Shown: positions 1-9,226, numbered from the stretch's first letter. The stretch is 64,000 bases of DNA from Nitrincola tapanii (GCF_008368715.1 NZ_SMRS01000002.1:248001-312000), one strand, 5' to 3'. Translations and numbers: made by a program. The notes: generated by a model not told the origin, from the letters alone.

Positions 1-2
1 CC

Positions 3-977
3 GACCTGCAGCATGATCTGGATCGCCGTAAGCCCGGCACTTCACGTCATACGACACAACGTCGTGAAGCGGATGAGGTCAAAATTTTATCGGGTGTGTT
101 TGAAGGACGTACCACCGGCACTTCGATTGGGTTATTGATTGAAAATACCGATCAACGTTCCAAGGATTATTCAGAAATCCAGTACACCTACCGCCCCGCA
201 CATGCTGATTATGTGTATGACCAAAAATATGGTTTTCGAGATTATCGTGGAGGTGGTCGCTCCTCGGCGCGTGAAACGGCGATGCGTGTGGCCGCCGGAG
301 CCATTGCTAAAAAAGTGCTGGCCGCTCGCGGGATAGAGATTCGAGGTTACCTGTCACAGTTGGGCCCGATCGCAATTGATCCAGATCGTTTTGATTGGGC
401 AGAAGTGGATCAGAATCCTTTCTTCTCTCCGGATAAACAGGCTGCTGAGCAGATGGCCGAATATATGGATGCTCTGCGTAAAGAGGGTAATTCAGTGGGG
501 GCCAAAATCAGTGTGGTGGCCTCTGGGGTTCCGGTCGGTTTGGGTGAGCCTATTTTTGATCGTTTAGACGCTGAGTTGGCGCATGCTTTGATGAGTATCA
601 ATGCCGTGAAAGGGGTTGAGATCGGTGATGGATTTGCAGTGGTCAGCCAAAAGGGGACTGAACACCGTGATGAGATGACCCCCGATGGCTTTTTGTCGAA
701 TCACGCAGGTGGCATTCTCGGCGGCATTTCAACCGGGCAAGAGATCATTGCGCATATCGCGCTCAAGCCCACCTCCAGTATGCGTTTGCCGGGACGGAGC
801 ATTAATCAACAGGGAGAAGCGGTTGAAGTTATCACCAAAGGGCGTCATGACCCCTGTGTGGGGATTCGTGCGACCCCTATCGCGGAAGCGATGATGGCGA
901 TCACGCTACTCGACCATCTTTTGCGCCACCGTGGCCAGAATGCGGACGTCGTGCCGCCTTGCCCACCTCTTCTCTAA
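3..977 (+). CDS. aroC: Chorismate synthase, 5'-truncated by the window edge
   Basis: Chorismate synthase removes phosphate from EPSP to make chorismate, the last step of the shikimate pathway, in the cytoplasm with reduced FMN. The reading frame is open from base 3, so the N-terminus (about 35 residues by comparison with E. coli AroC) lies outside the window. Family signatures are clear: [13 protein letters not shown] near the start, then [31 protein letters not shown] and [12 protein letters not shown]. The C-terminus ends with the usual HLLRxRxQNADV stretch. A strong terminator follows within 25 bases, so this is the last gene of its transcript. Chorismate made here is used by pabB in the same window; the trp genes present here act further along the branch to tryptophan. 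Confidence 0.97.
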   Translation, partial: DLQHDLDRRKPGTSRHTTQRREADEVKILSGVFEGRTTGTSIGLLIENTDQRSKDYSEIQYTYRPAHADYVYDQKYGFRDYRGGGRSSARETAMRVAAGAIAKKVLAARGIEIRGYLSQLGPIAIDPDRFDWAEVDQNPFFSPDKQAAEQMAEYMDALRKEGNSVGAKISVVASGVPVGLGEPIFDRLDAELAHALMSINAVKGVEIGDGFAVVSQKGTEHRDEMTPDGFLSNHAGGILGGISTGQEIIAHIALKPTSSMRLPGRSINQQGEAVEVITKGRHDPCVGIRATPIAEAMMAITLLDHLLRHRGQNADVVPPCPPLL

Positions 978-998
978 TCATCTCCTCTGACTTTTAGT

Positions 999-1040
999 CT
1001 TCGCCCGGGTTGTTGACTCAATTCGGGCGAAGGTTTTTTC
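999..1040 (+). terminator. Rho-independent terminator after aroC
   Basis: The 9-bp arms CTTCGCCCG (999-1007) and CGGGCGAAG (1024-1032) are perfectly complementary and are followed by a six-T run. It separates aroC from the cys operon. Confidence 0.9.
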
Positions 1041-1104
1041 ACGCCTCACGCCTGTGCAATAGATACAAGCGTATGTCTCTTATATCAAAATATTATAGAT
1101 AAAA

Positions 1105-1134
1105 TTATTGTTATAACTATTGGGCTAATATAAT
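1105..1134 (+). promoter_or_regulatory. Candidate CysB-activated promoter of cysPTWA
   Basis: A consensus TATAAT at 1129-1134 has a weak -35-like TTATTG at 1105-1110 with an 18-bp spacer. The 50 bases upstream (about 1075-1125) are extremely A/T-rich, with TTATA/TATAA half-site-like words, which resembles the upstream regions where CysB binds in enteric cys promoters. The promoter lies about 55 bases before cysP. The -10 element is seen directly; CysB control is inferred from the gene function and the cysB gene at 35.5 kb. Confidence 0.55.
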
Positions 1135-1189
1135 CTCTGCATCCATAGAAAAGCGCATTGATTCTTTTAGAGAATATACGGAGAGAGAT

Positions 1190-2200
1190 ATGAAGCTGGT
1201 AAAAAATGCTAAGTCAATTGCCCTGGCCTTGGCTCTGGGTTTGAGCGCTGTGCCCGCTTGGGCAGCCGATCAGCGCTTGCTGAACTCATCTTACGATATT
1301 TCTCGTGAGTTGTTTGCCAGCTACAACGAACACTTTGCCGCCGTTTGGAAAGAAAAAACCGGCAAAAATGTGGAAGTGCGCCAGTCGCATGGAGGCTCTT
1401 CACGCCAGGCTCAAGCGATTATTGAAGGCCTGCGTGCCGATGTGGTGACCTTTAACCAGGTAACCGATGTCGACATTCTGCATGAGCGTGGCCGTTTATT
1501 ACCCGAAGATTGGCGTGAGCAGCTTCCTAATGCCAGCTCTCCTTATTACTCAACCATGGCGTACCTGGTACGCAAGGGCAATCCCAAAGGCATTCAGAAC
1601 TGGGATGACCTAGCGCGTGCAGAGGTCAGCAGTGTTTTCCCTAACCCTAAAACTTCGGGTAATGGTCGTTACACCTATCTAGCAGCTTACGGTTATGCGC
1701 AAAAAGCCTTTGCAGGGGATGAGGCGCAGATCGATGAGTTCGTGAAAACCTTCCTGTCACGTGTTGCAGTGTTTGATACCGGTGGCCGTGGTGCGACCAC
1801 GACTTTTGTTGAGCGTGGTATTGGTGATGTGCTGATCACCTTCGAATCGGAAGTGAACAATATCATCGCCGAATACCCTGATCAGGGTTTTGAAGTGGTG
1901 GTGCCTAAAGTGAGCTTCTTGGCTGAGTTTCCTGTGGCCGTGGTTGAGCGTCATGCACAGCGTAATGGTAACCTGGATCTGGCCCGTGCGTATTTAGAAG
2001 AGCTGTATTCTGAAGAAGCCCAGCGTTTGTTGGCAGGCTTTAGCTACCGTGTTCACAACGAAGTGGTTCAGGCTGAGTTTGCGGAACAGTTCCCCGAGCT
2101 GGAGTTGTTGACCATTGAAGAGATTGCCGGTAGCTGGAGTAATGCGATGGAGGTGCATTTCGGCAACAACGGTAAACTTGATCAATTACAGCGTCGTTAA
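1190..2200 (+). CDS. cysP: Periplasmic sulfate/thiosulfate-binding protein
   Basis: This is the substrate-binding protein of a sulfate/thiosulfate ABC importer, delivering the anion to CysT/CysW. It has 336 residues with a Sec signal peptide of about 25 residues ending AWA-AD. Family stretches are RQSHGGSSRQAQAII, ADVVTFNQVTDVDIL, NPKTSGNGRYTYLAA and VFDTGGRGATTTFVERG. The FNQVTDV and FDTGGRGATTTF words resemble thiosulfate-type CysP more than the Sbp paralogue, though both proteins bind both ligands in E. coli. The start at 1190 follows a GGAGAGA ribosome site by about 5 bases. It is the first gene of cysP-cysT-cysW-cysA, and the permease gene starts 24 bases downstream. Confidence 0.92.
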   Translation: MKLVKNAKSIALALALGLSAVPAWAADQRLLNSSYDISRELFASYNEHFAAVWKEKTGKNVEVRQSHGGSSRQAQAIIEGLRADVVTFNQVTDVDILHERGRLLPEDWREQLPNASSPYYSTMAYLVRKGNPKGIQNWDDLARAEVSSVFPNPKTSGNGRYTYLAAYGYAQKAFAGDEAQIDEFVKTFLSRVAVFDTGGRGATTTFVERGIGDVLITFESEVNNIIAEYPDQGFEVVVPKVSFLAEFPVAVVERHAQRNGNLDLARAYLEELYSEEAQRLLAGFSYRVHNEVVQAEFAEQFPELELLTIEEIAGSWSNAMEVHFGNNGKLDQLQRR

Positions 2201-2224
2201 TCGGTCGGAAAGGATCTTCTTACT

Positions 2225-3079
2225 ATGGCACTGGCACTCCAGTCCCTAAGTCTCAATCCAGGCAAGCGTGTCTTGCCTGGATTTGCGCTCAGTCTTGGTA
2301 TCTCACTCCTCTTCATCAGTTTGGTGTTGCTCTTGCCCGTGACTGGGTTGCTGATGCAAACCGCTGGGATGACGTGGCAAGAATACTGGTCAGTGATTAC
2401 CGATCCGCGTGTGGTCGCCTCTTATAAAGTGACGGTTTACGCGGCACTGATCGCATCCTTGTTTAATGGGGTTGTTGGACTGTTGCTGGCTTGGGTGCTG
2501 GTGCGGTATGAGTTTCCGGGTAAGCGTTTGGTGGATGCCCTGATGGATCTGCCTTTTGCCTTACCCACTGCGGTGGCAGGGATTACGCTCTCAGCACTGT
2601 TTGCGACTAACGGTTGGTACGGTTCGCTGTTGGCCGAAGTGGGCATCAAGGTAGCTTACACCCCGCTGGGGATTATCGTAGCGATGTCTTTCACCAGCTT
2701 GCCGTTTGTAGTGCGTACAGTGCAGCCGGTGTTGGAAGATCTGGCAGCAGAGGATGAAGAGGCCGGAATTACCATGGGCGGGAGTGATCTCACGGTCTTT
2801 CGACGTGTAGTCTTTCCATCGCTCTGGCCCGGTTTACTAACCGGTATCGCGCTGTCTTTTACGCGTAGTTTAGGTGAGTTTGGGGCGGTGATCTTTATTG
2901 CCGGTAACATGCCTTATATCAGTGAAATCACCAGTTTGATGATTTTTATTCGCCTGCAGGAATTTGACTACGCCGGTGCAAGTGCGATTGCTTCGGTGGT
3001 GCTGCTGGCATCTTTGATACTGCTGTTTGCAATCAATATATGGCAGGCGCATTACCTGCATCGTATCCACGGACGTTAA
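2225..3079 (+). CDS. cysT: Sulfate/thiosulfate ABC transporter permease CysT (CysU)
   Basis: Inner-membrane permease subunit that forms the sulfate channel with CysW. The 284 residues contain about six hydrophobic segments, and the ABC-permease EAA loop is visible as EEAGITMGGSDLTVFRRV near residues 178-197, the site that docks on CysA. The start is ATG at 2225 with an AAGGA ribosome site about 10 bases upstream. Only three bases separate its stop codon from the cysW start, indicating tight co-translation. The assignment to CysT rather than CysW rests on its position and on the sequence around the PFALPTAVAGITL segment. Confidence 0.93.
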   Translation: MALALQSLSLNPGKRVLPGFALSLGISLLFISLVLLLPVTGLLMQTAGMTWQEYWSVITDPRVVASYKVTVYAALIASLFNGVVGLLLAWVLVRYEFPGKRLVDALMDLPFALPTAVAGITLSALFATNGWYGSLLAEVGIKVAYTPLGIIVAMSFTSLPFVVRTVQPVLEDLAAEDEEAGITMGGSDLTVFRRVVFPSLWPGLLTGIALSFTRSLGEFGAVIFIAGNMPYISEITSLMIFIRLQEFDYAGASAIASVVLLASLILLFAINIWQAHYLHRIHGR

Positions 3080-3082
3080 ACC

Positions 3083-3940
3083 ATGAGAACACAATCCCAT
3101 TTACGTATCGGTGATCAGCCCTGGGTGAAGTGGAGCTTAATCACGCTGGCGCTGACCTTGGTTTTTCTGCTCCTGTTGGTGCCGTTGATTGCCATTTTTG
3201 TACAGGCATTCTCAGGTGGGGTGAGTAGTTATTGGCAAAATTTAACCGATCGTTACACCTTACATGCGATCGGTTTAACCCTGTTTGTGGCCGCGCTCAC
3301 GGTGCCGATCAATTTGGTGTTTGGTGTTTTCTTGGCGTGGTTAGTCACGCGCTTCGAGTTTCCAGGGCGCAAATTGTTGATCACTTTGATCGATATTCCT
3401 TTTGCTGTATCGCCGGTTGTCGCGGGTTTGCTCTATCTGCTGCTCTACGGTGCCAATGGCTGGATCGGTAGCCGTTTGATGGATCAGGATGTGCAGTTGA
3501 TGTTTGCCTGGCCGGGGATTTTGATGGTCACGGTGTTTGTGACCTGCCCCTTTGTAGCACGTGAGTTGATTCCGTTGATGCAGCAGCAGGGTCGTGAAGA
3601 GGAAGAGGCCGGCGTGACATTAGGGGCATCGGGATGGCAGTTATTTCGTCGGGTGACACTCCCGAATATCCAATGGGCTTTACTCTACGGTGTTGTGCTG
3701 ACCAATGCCCGTGCGGTGGGTGAGTTTGGAGCGGTATCTGTTGTCTCCGGTAATATCCGGGGTGAAACCAATACATTGCCTTTACATGTTGAGCTTTTAT
3801 ATCAGGATTACAACACAGTGGGCGCTTTCACCAGTGCTTCATTGTTGGCGGGTATCGCCTTGTTAACCTTGTTTGTGAAATCGTTTGTCGAATGGCGTCA
3901 AGCGCGTCAGCGTGCAGCCTTAAGTGAGGATGAAGCATGA
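3083..3940 (+). CDS. cysW: Sulfate/thiosulfate ABC transporter permease CysW
   Basis: Second inner-membrane permease subunit of the sulfate importer (285 residues, about six membrane segments). The segment [20 protein letters not shown] and the EAA loop [20 protein letters not shown] are typical of CysW, as is the later [16 protein letters not shown] stretch. The gene follows cysT by three bases and its stop overlaps the cysA start in an ATGA arrangement at 3937-3940, so the importer subunits are translationally coupled. Confidence 0.94.
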   Translation: MRTQSHLRIGDQPWVKWSLITLALTLVFLLLLVPLIAIFVQAFSGGVSSYWQNLTDRYTLHAIGLTLFVAALTVPINLVFGVFLAWLVTRFEFPGRKLLITLIDIPFAVSPVVAGLLYLLLYGANGWIGSRLMDQDVQLMFAWPGILMVTVFVTCPFVARELIPLMQQQGREEEEAGVTLGASGWQLFRRVTLPNIQWALLYGVVLTNARAVGEFGAVSVVSGNIRGETNTLPLHVELLYQDYNTVGAFTSASLLAGIALLTLFVKSFVEWRQARQRAALSEDEA

Positions 3941-5079
3941 GTATTCGGGTTGAGAATATCAGTAAGCGTTTTGGAGGTTTCCAGGCGCTGCATCCTTTAT
4001 CTCTGGAAATTCCAGATGGTGAGTTAATCGGTCTGCTGGGGCCTTCAGGCTCTGGTAAAACCACTTTGCTGCGCATTATCGCGGGTTTAGAAACAGCCGA
4101 TAGCGGCCAGATTTTCTTTCATGGTGAAGATGTTACGCGTGTGCATGTGCGCGAACGACGCGTCGGTTTTGTCTTTCAGCACTATGCACTCTTTCGCCAT
4201 ATGACGGTGGCTGAGAATGTGGCGTTTGGCCTAGAGGTGATGCCTAAGGCCGAGCGCCCGCCGGCGGCTGAGATTCGTAAGCGTGTCGCCAATCTGTTGG
4301 AGATGGTGCAGTTAGGCCATCTCGCTCAGCGTTATCCTGCACAGCTATCAGGTGGTCAAAAGCAACGTGTTGCCTTGGCGCGTGCTTTGGCGATGCAGCC
4401 ACAGGTTTTACTTTTGGATGAGCCTTTTGGTGCGCTCGATGCGAAGGTGCGCAAAGATCTGCGCCGCTGGTTACGTAATCTGCATGATGAGCTGCACTTT
4501 ACCAGCGTGTTTGTCACCCATGATCAGGAAGAAGCGCTGGAACTGTCGGATAAGGTTGTGGTGATGAGTGCCGGTCGCATCGAGCAGATGGACTCACCGC
4601 CTCAGTTATATGCGCGCCCTGAAAGTCGTTTTGTTTTTGAGTTCCTAGGGCATGTGAATGTACTGGAAGGTGAAGTCAATAACAGTCGTTTACAGCAGGG
4701 AGAAGCCTGGGTGAACCTGCCGAGATCCGTTGCGGATGGATCGGCACAACTCTGCTTACGTCCGCATGAAGTCCGGCTGCAAGCGCAACCGGATGCCAGT
4801 GCGAATCTACCTCTGCAGATCAGTGCCGTCAGCTTGATTGGTGCTGAGGTACGCATCGAATTAGAGCCCATCGGCTGGCAGGTGGCGGAGCCTTGGGAAG
4901 TGGGCATTAGCCATAACGCCTATAATGCCTGGCAGCCGATGCGCGGTGATCGATGCTTTGCTGTGCCAGAATTGGGACATCTTTTCACACCTGAGCAGAC
5001 GGCACCCCAAACCTTGCATTGGTTACAGGAGGCCCAATCCCTCCCAAAGATGCCACCTCGTTTACAGCAGGTGATCTAA
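3937..5079 (+). CDS. cysA: Sulfate/thiosulfate import ATP-binding protein
   Basis: Cytoplasmic ATPase that powers the CysT/CysW permease. The ABC domain shows Walker [10 protein letters not shown] (about residues 35-43), a Q-loop region [11 protein letters not shown], the signature [15 protein letters not shown], Walker [13 protein letters not shown] and the H-loop histidine in VTHDQEEAL. The C-terminal ~130 residues form a regulatory TOBE-like domain (CLRPHEVRL). At 380 residues it is slightly longer than E. coli CysA. It overlaps cysW by four bases. No clear U-tract terminator follows; a short hairpin sits 30 bases downstream, just before the MFS gene. Confidence 0.95.
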   Translation: MSIRVENISKRFGGFQALHPLSLEIPDGELIGLLGPSGSGKTTLLRIIAGLETADSGQIFFHGEDVTRVHVRERRVGFVFQHYALFRHMTVAENVAFGLEVMPKAERPPAAEIRKRVANLLEMVQLGHLAQRYPAQLSGGQKQRVALARALAMQPQVLLLDEPFGALDAKVRKDLRRWLRNLHDELHFTSVFVTHDQEEALELSDKVVVMSAGRIEQMDSPPQLYARPESRFVFEFLGHVNVLEGEVNNSRLQQGEAWVNLPRSVADGSAQLCLRPHEVRLQAQPDASANLPLQISAVSLIGAEVRIELEPIGWQVAEPWEVGISHNAYNAWQPMRGDRCFAVPELGHLFTPEQTAPQTLHWLQEAQSLPKMPPRLQQVI

Positions 5080-5108
5080 CACCCTGTGAACGAAAATAGC
5101 TTAGAATA

Positions 5109-5131
5109 AGGGCTTAATCTTTTGAAGCCCT
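5109..5131 (+). promoter_or_regulatory. Hairpin overlapping the translation start region of the MFS gene
   Basis: A perfect 7-bp inverted repeat AGGGCTT (5109-5115) / AAGCCCT (5125-5131) with a 9-base loop ends four bases before the ATG at 5136. The only Shine-Dalgarno-like AAGGG lies in its 5' arm. There is no T-tract, so it is not a good intrinsic terminator. It could mask the ribosome site, or be an mRNA 3'-end stabiliser for the cys operon. Confidence 0.4.
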
Positions 5132-5135
5132 ATCT

Positions 5136-6296
5136 ATGCCTTATCTGCGCCTATCTGGTTTTTATTTTTTCTACTTTGCTTTGTTAGGGGCTCTGGTACC
5201 TTACTGGAGTCTCTATCTCAAAGACTTTCAGCTTAGTGCTGAAGAGATTGGATTTCTGATGGCGCTGATCCACGTTTCTCGAATCTTAGCGCCCAACCTC
5301 TGGGGTTGGTTGGCGGATGTCAGTGGCCAACGCTTACGGATTATACGCTACGGCGCCGGTTTGACCTGGCTGATTTTTCTCGGCATTTTTTGGCAAGACA
5401 GTTTCTGGGGTTTTGCTTGGGTGATGCTGGGCTTTAGTTTTTTCTGGAATGCTGTGTTACCCCAGTGTGAAGTGCTAACGCTGCAGCATCTGGGTGAACA
5501 GCGAGAGGGCTACAGTCGGATTCGTGTTTGGGGGTCGGTCGGTTTTGTGTTGGCGGTACTCGGTGTAGGCGCCTTGTTAGACTGGCTGGGTCTGCGTGAA
5601 TTGCCCTGGATACTGCTGATCTTAATGGCACTCATCTGGTTGAATAGCCTAAGCCTGCCCGCGCCTGCACAGACTAAGCATCCCGCACCCAGCCTGGCTA
5701 AAGGACATTTTCTAAAACGTCTTAGTCAGCCGCAAGTGATGATCTTTTTCCTGGTATTTTTCCTGGTGCAGTTTAGTCATGGGCCTTATTACACCTTTTT
5801 TAGTGTGCTGCTGCAGGAGATGGGGCTGAGTGCCAGTCTGATAGGTTTGCTCTGGTCATTAGGCGTGGTGGCAGAGATTCTTCTGTTTATATATATGCCA
5901 CGATTGATGCGACGTTTTAATTTACGTCAGTTGATGTTGTCCAGTTTGCTGCTAACGGTGCTGCGCTGGAGTCTGATTGCCTTCTGGCCAGAGGTCTGGC
6001 CGCTGCTGCTGTTTGCACAGATTCTACATGCCGCCAGTTTTGGTAGTTTACATGCGGTGGGGATTGCGCTGGTGCAACGCTATTTTTGCACGGCCACTCA
6101 AGGGCGTGGGCAGGCGCTTTTTTCCAGTGCCGGATTTGGCGCAGGCGGGGCTGCTGGCGCCTTGTTGTCCGGTTGGGCTTGGGATCTTTGGGGCAGTCTT
6201 TGGGTGTTTGCAGTGGCGGCGCTGATCAGTTTGCTGGCGTTGCTTCTTGCTTATCTATGGATTTATCCAGAAAAAGTGCCATCATTGGATAAATAG
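5136..6296 (+). CDS. MFS transporter of the HcaT/PPP (3-phenylpropionate permease-like) group
   Basis: A 386-residue inner-membrane protein with about twelve hydrophobic segments. The opening residues (LSGFYFFYFALLGALVPYW) and the loop between segments 2 and 3 (GWLADVSGQRLRIIRYG) match the MFS group that contains E. coli HcaT. The substrate cannot be read from sequence; members are predicted to be proton symporters for small organic compounds. The gene starts 56 bases after cysA, with no recognisable ribosome site except one inside the hairpin directly upstream. From memory, homologues in Pseudomonas sit directly after aroC, so the cys operon may have been inserted between them here; that is inference. 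Confidence 0.8.
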   Translation: MPYLRLSGFYFFYFALLGALVPYWSLYLKDFQLSAEEIGFLMALIHVSRILAPNLWGWLADVSGQRLRIIRYGAGLTWLIFLGIFWQDSFWGFAWVMLGFSFFWNAVLPQCEVLTLQHLGEQREGYSRIRVWGSVGFVLAVLGVGALLDWLGLRELPWILLILMALIWLNSLSLPAPAQTKHPAPSLAKGHFLKRLSQPQVMIFFLVFFLVQFSHGPYYTFFSVLLQEMGLSASLIGLLWSLGVVAEILLFIYMPRLMRRFNLRQLMLSSLLLTVLRWSLIAFWPEVWPLLLFAQILHAASFGSLHAVGIALVQRYFCTATQGRGQALFSSAGFGAGGAAGALLSGWAWDLWGSLWVFAVAALISLLALLLAYLWIYPEKVPSLDK

Positions 6297-6359
6297 TGCT
6301 TAATTGTTATATTCTTACTGCATCTGCACACTGTGCTTTCTGATGAGCGAAGACTGACT

Positions 6360-6623
6360 ATGAAGTTCAAAATTGATATAGAAATGACGCCGGATGAGTT
6401 ACGTCAGACACTCGGTCTTCCAGATGTCTCCTCGTTACACGATGAATTGATCGAGCAGATACGCCAGCGTATGCATGCGGGTGTTGAGGGCTATGATCCC
6501 ATCACGCTTTTTAAACCGTTTTTGAATACCAGTTTAGGATCTATGGAAGGCTTCCAAAAAATGATGTTGGGTCTAATGAATCAGTACACTCGTCCGAGTT
6601 CACGTTCTGAGTCGGGAGAGTAG
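6360..6623 (+). CDS. DUF6489 family small protein next to phaR
   Basis: An 87-residue acidic soluble protein beginning KFKIDIEMTPDELRQTLGLP, which I recognise as the DUF6489 family. A longer reading frame extends to 6333, but the ATG at 6360 gives the conserved N-terminus. The middle holds a helical GLPDVSSLHDELIEQIRQRM stretch and the end a short phasin-like MEGFQKMMLGLMNQY segment. It lies four bases before phaR and is surely co-transcribed with it. The family has no proven function; position suggests a PHA-granule-associated or accessory role, which is inference. Confidence 0.75.
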   Translation: MKFKIDIEMTPDELRQTLGLPDVSSLHDELIEQIRQRMHAGVEGYDPITLFKPFLNTSLGSMEGFQKMMLGLMNQYTRPSSRSESGE

Positions 6624-6627
6624 CCTG

Positions 6628-7293
6628 ATGAGCATAGCGTCTAAGGAGTCTGATGTGCGTATTCTGAGAAAGTATACCAACCGTCGTTTGTATGACACTT
6701 CGCGCAGTTGTTACGTGACACTGGAAGATGTGAAACAGCTGGTTTTAGGCTCGGAGCCTTTCCAAGTATTGGATTCAAAAACCGGACAGGATTTAACCCG
6801 CAATATTTTGATGCAGATTATCAGTGAGCAGGAAGCGGATGGACATGGCACTTTGCTGACCAATCAGGTGTTGCAGCAATTGATCCGTTTTTACGGAGAT
6901 AGTATGCAGGGCATGATGAGCCAGTATTTAGAGCAGAGTATTGCGGCGTTCTTAGAACATCAGGATCGTATTCGGGATCAGATGCAAAATATGATTGGTG
7001 CGGCGAATCCCTTAACCATGATGAACCGGATTGCCGATCAGAATTTAGCGGTATGGAATCTCTTCTCCCCTATGTCACGCGGCTCGGCTGAAAAAGCACA
7101 ATCTGAAAGTGCGAAAGCAGATGCCGCGCCTGAGACGGCCTCTAGCCCAGCAACGGAGGCCGCAGCCGCTTCTGAAGCGCTTGCTGAGGCGGCGTCAAGA
7201 AGCGCTGTAGAAGCAAAACCTCGCCGTCAAGCTGCGGCACCCGTGAAAAAAACGCCCCGTCGTCCTTCTGCCCCGAAAAAGCCTTTGGCTTAG
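6628..7293 (+). CDS. phaR: Polyhydroxyalkanoate synthesis repressor PhaR
   Basis: PhaR binds PHA polymer and DNA, releasing phasin promoters when granules form. The N-terminal domain is diagnostic: RKYTNRRLYDTSRSCYVTLE and then FQVLDSKTGQDLTRNILMQI within the first ~75 residues (PHB_acc_N), followed by the PHB_acc segment near LLTNQVLQQLIRFYGDSMQ. The last ~65 residues are Ala-rich and end in a Lys/Pro/Arg-rich tail (PVKKTPRRPSAPKKPLA), unlike compact PhaR proteins. The tail could contact DNA or the polymer surface. The stop codon overlaps the end of the convergent phaC by four bases, so there is no room for a separate terminator. Confidence 0.93.
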   Translation: MSIASKESDVRILRKYTNRRLYDTSRSCYVTLEDVKQLVLGSEPFQVLDSKTGQDLTRNILMQIISEQEADGHGTLLTNQVLQQLIRFYGDSMQGMMSQYLEQSIAAFLEHQDRIRDQMQNMIGAANPLTMMNRIADQNLAVWNLFSPMSRGSAEKAQSESAKADAAPETASSPATEAAAASEALAEAASRSAVEAKPRRQAAAPVKKTPRRPSAPKKPLA

Positions 7294-8351
7294 GTGGCAT
7301 AACACCAGTGCGTAATGGCATCCGCAACCTGGGTGCCATTGCGCTTGCTCACAAATAGACCGATATGTCCTGTTCTCAAGGCCAGTTCCTGGTAGTTTTG
7401 GCTCGCAGTATGTTGCGCTAAAGCGCGTGATGCAGAGGGTGGAACAAGATGGTCTTGCAAGCCAAAAATGTTTAGCAAAGGCTGCGTAATCGCTTTCAAG
7501 TCAACTTTTTGCCCCGCTAATGTCAGCTGGCCTTGGATTAAGCGGTTCTCTTGAAAAAACCAGATGGCAAACTCGCGGAAAGCTTCACCGGCTTGGTCAG
7601 GGCAATCATTTAACCAGTGCTCCATGCGCAAAAACTCGAGCGCTTTTTGGGGCTCGCTGAGGATGCTGGGCAGATCCATCTGTTTTTGCAAACTCAAACG
7701 CATGGGCATCAAACTGGTATAAAGATCATTGAGTCGTTGGCCAGGAATGTTGCCATAGGTATTGACGGTCAGATCGATATCCAGATGTTTAACCAAGCGA
7801 CTCAGGGTGAAATCTGGGGTGCTGAAATCCACGGGTGTGACCAGCGTGATCAACCGCTCCACTTTCTGCGGATGCAAGGCGGTGTAACACAGGCTGAAGG
7901 TGCCACCTTGGCAGATGCCCATGAGCGTGATCTTTGGGCTTTGGCTATGTTCACAGCTAAAAAGTACACATTGATGCAGGTAGCCGTTGATGTAATCATC
8001 GAGGTCCAGATAACGATCACTGGCATCTGGATAACCCCAGTCGATTAAATAGACACGAAAACCGGCGGCTAACAACTGCGCAATCAGCGAGCGCTCGGGA
8101 TGCAGATCAAGCATTGAAGGGCGATTGACCAACGCATAACAGATCAGAATAGGAGACAGCTCAGGATTGATGTCTGGCGGCGCGTAATAACGCAAACGCA
8201 GCTTATCCTGCTGAAAAACCTCACTGTAAACTGTGGCTTCGATGCCGAGATCACCCAGATTATTCAGAGTTTGATAACTTTGTAATAACCGGCTGTTAAA
8301 GCGCTTGAGTTCTTTTTTCAAGGATTGCGGTTGTAAATCTAAGCGTCTCAT
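7290..8351 (-). CDS. phaC: Class III polyhydroxyalkanoate synthase, catalytic subunit PhaC
   Basis: PhaC polymerises 3-hydroxyacyl-CoA into PHA storage polyester on granules. The length (353 residues) is that of the short class III/IV enzymes, not the ~560-residue class I or II type. The lipase-like box reads GICQGG with nucleophile C147; the other catalytic residues are D300 in GLQDHLVPP and H329 in TGHIGLFVS, almost the positions known for Allochromatium vinosum PhaC (C149, D302, H331). The adjacent phaE encodes the partner subunit required by class III enzymes and overlaps the phaC start by four bases. It converges on phaR. Confidence 0.95.
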   Translation of the reverse strand: MRRLDLQPQSLKKELKRFNSRLLQSYQTLNNLGDLGIEATVYSEVFQQDKLRLRYYAPPDINPELSPILICYALVNRPSMLDLHPERSLIAQLLAAGFRVYLIDWGYPDASDRYLDLDDYINGYLHQCVLFSCEHSQSPKITLMGICQGGTFSLCYTALHPQKVERLITLVTPVDFSTPDFTLSRLVKHLDIDLTVNTYGNIPGQRLNDLYTSLMPMRLSLQKQMDLPSILSEPQKALEFLRMEHWLNDCPDQAGEAFREFAIWFFQENRLIQGQLTLAGQKVDLKAITQPLLNIFGLQDHLVPPSASRALAQHTASQNYQELALRTGHIGLFVSKRNGTQVADAITHWCYAT

Positions 8352-9226
8352 GCGTTAGATTTCTCGTGAACTTGTTGTTTTAACTGTTGCATTTCCTGGC
8401 GCATTTCACGCATCTGTTTACGTAACTGATGCAGCTGTTGAAAAGCGAGGTTTAACGCCGCTTCGCTGGCAATCCCTTGTTGGCTGAGCCAGAGATTGCG
8501 TTGCTCTTGTATGTTTAAACGCAGTTGCAGTTGAGCGTTATGTAAGCGGCCTAGACACACCTGATAATCGCTGCTGAGCAGGTGTTCTTGATAGATGCGC
8601 TCATAGGCTTCAGTCCAGAGTCGATGCAGACTTTCAAGCTCGGTAATGGGCTCATCCTCTTGCTCCAAGCCAGCATGGAAGCAGCTAAGTGCCTCTTGGT
8701 TGATTGCCTGATAATGCTGTGAGTAGGCATTCAACGCCGCTTGGTGTTCGTTTAACAGCGTCAAGGTTTTTTTGAACTGCTGATGCTGTGTCCGCCCTAG
8801 CTTTTCCGGTGATACATCCAGAAGTTGATTGAGTCCTTTCAGTAAAGGGTTATCAAAAACCAAAGGATTCTGTTGTGGGATCTGCTCAAGCAGCTGACTG
8901 AATTGCTCAGGTAGCCCCCAGCGTTGCAACAACCAAAGCCGCGTTTGCTGTTGCATATAATCTTGAAAAGCCTCTAGGTAGTGTGATTGTGAGAGAGGTT
9001 CGGTGTGTGAGGCTGGAGGCATCAAAGATTGCGCAAAGCGGCTCCACTCAATCGATTGTTGAGTCATGCGTGCTAGGAGTGCGGCGTGAGGATCGCTGAA
9101 TTGCTCGCTGTAGGGCGTCAGGCCTTGCAGAAGATGTATCCACTGGGCGAGCTGTTCTTTTCCATCCATGTCCGGTGCGCAGATGTCCAACCACTGGCGG
9201 ATCATCATTTCCAGATCATCAGTCAC
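8348..9226 (-). CDS. phaE: Class III PHA synthase subunit PhaE
   Basis: PhaE is the non-catalytic partner of class III PhaC and is needed for its activity. The protein is Gln/Leu-rich and mostly helical, with a predicted coiled coil at the C-terminus (AFQQLHQLRKQMREMRQEM...). Identification rests on its place before class III phaC and on the overall PhaE-like pattern. The frame is open to 9289, but the GTG at 9226 has a GGGAG ribosome site six bases upstream and begins VTDDLEMMIRQWLDI, giving 292 residues; the longer version would begin with an implausible ITSFSFYRHAN stretch. It overlaps phaC by four bases on the minus strand. Confidence 0.85.
   Translation of the reverse strand: MTDDLEMMIRQWLDICAPDMDGKEQLAQWIHLLQGLTPYSEQFSDPHAALLARMTQQSIEWSRFAQSLMPPASHTEPLSQSHYLEAFQDYMQQQTRLWLLQRWGLPEQFSQLLEQIPQQNPLVFDNPLLKGLNQLLDVSPEKLGRTQHQQFKKTLTLLNEHQAALNAYSQHYQAINQEALSCFHAGLEQEDEPITELESLHRLWTEAYERIYQEHLLSSDYQVCLGRLHNAQLQLRLNIQEQRNLWLSQQGIASEAALNLAFQQLHQLRKQMREMRQEMQQLKQQVHEKSNA

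Noticed and set aside
7617-8048. A 143-residue plus-strand open frame inside phaC
   Set aside because: Antisense to conserved phaC, with no ribosome site or family resemblance.
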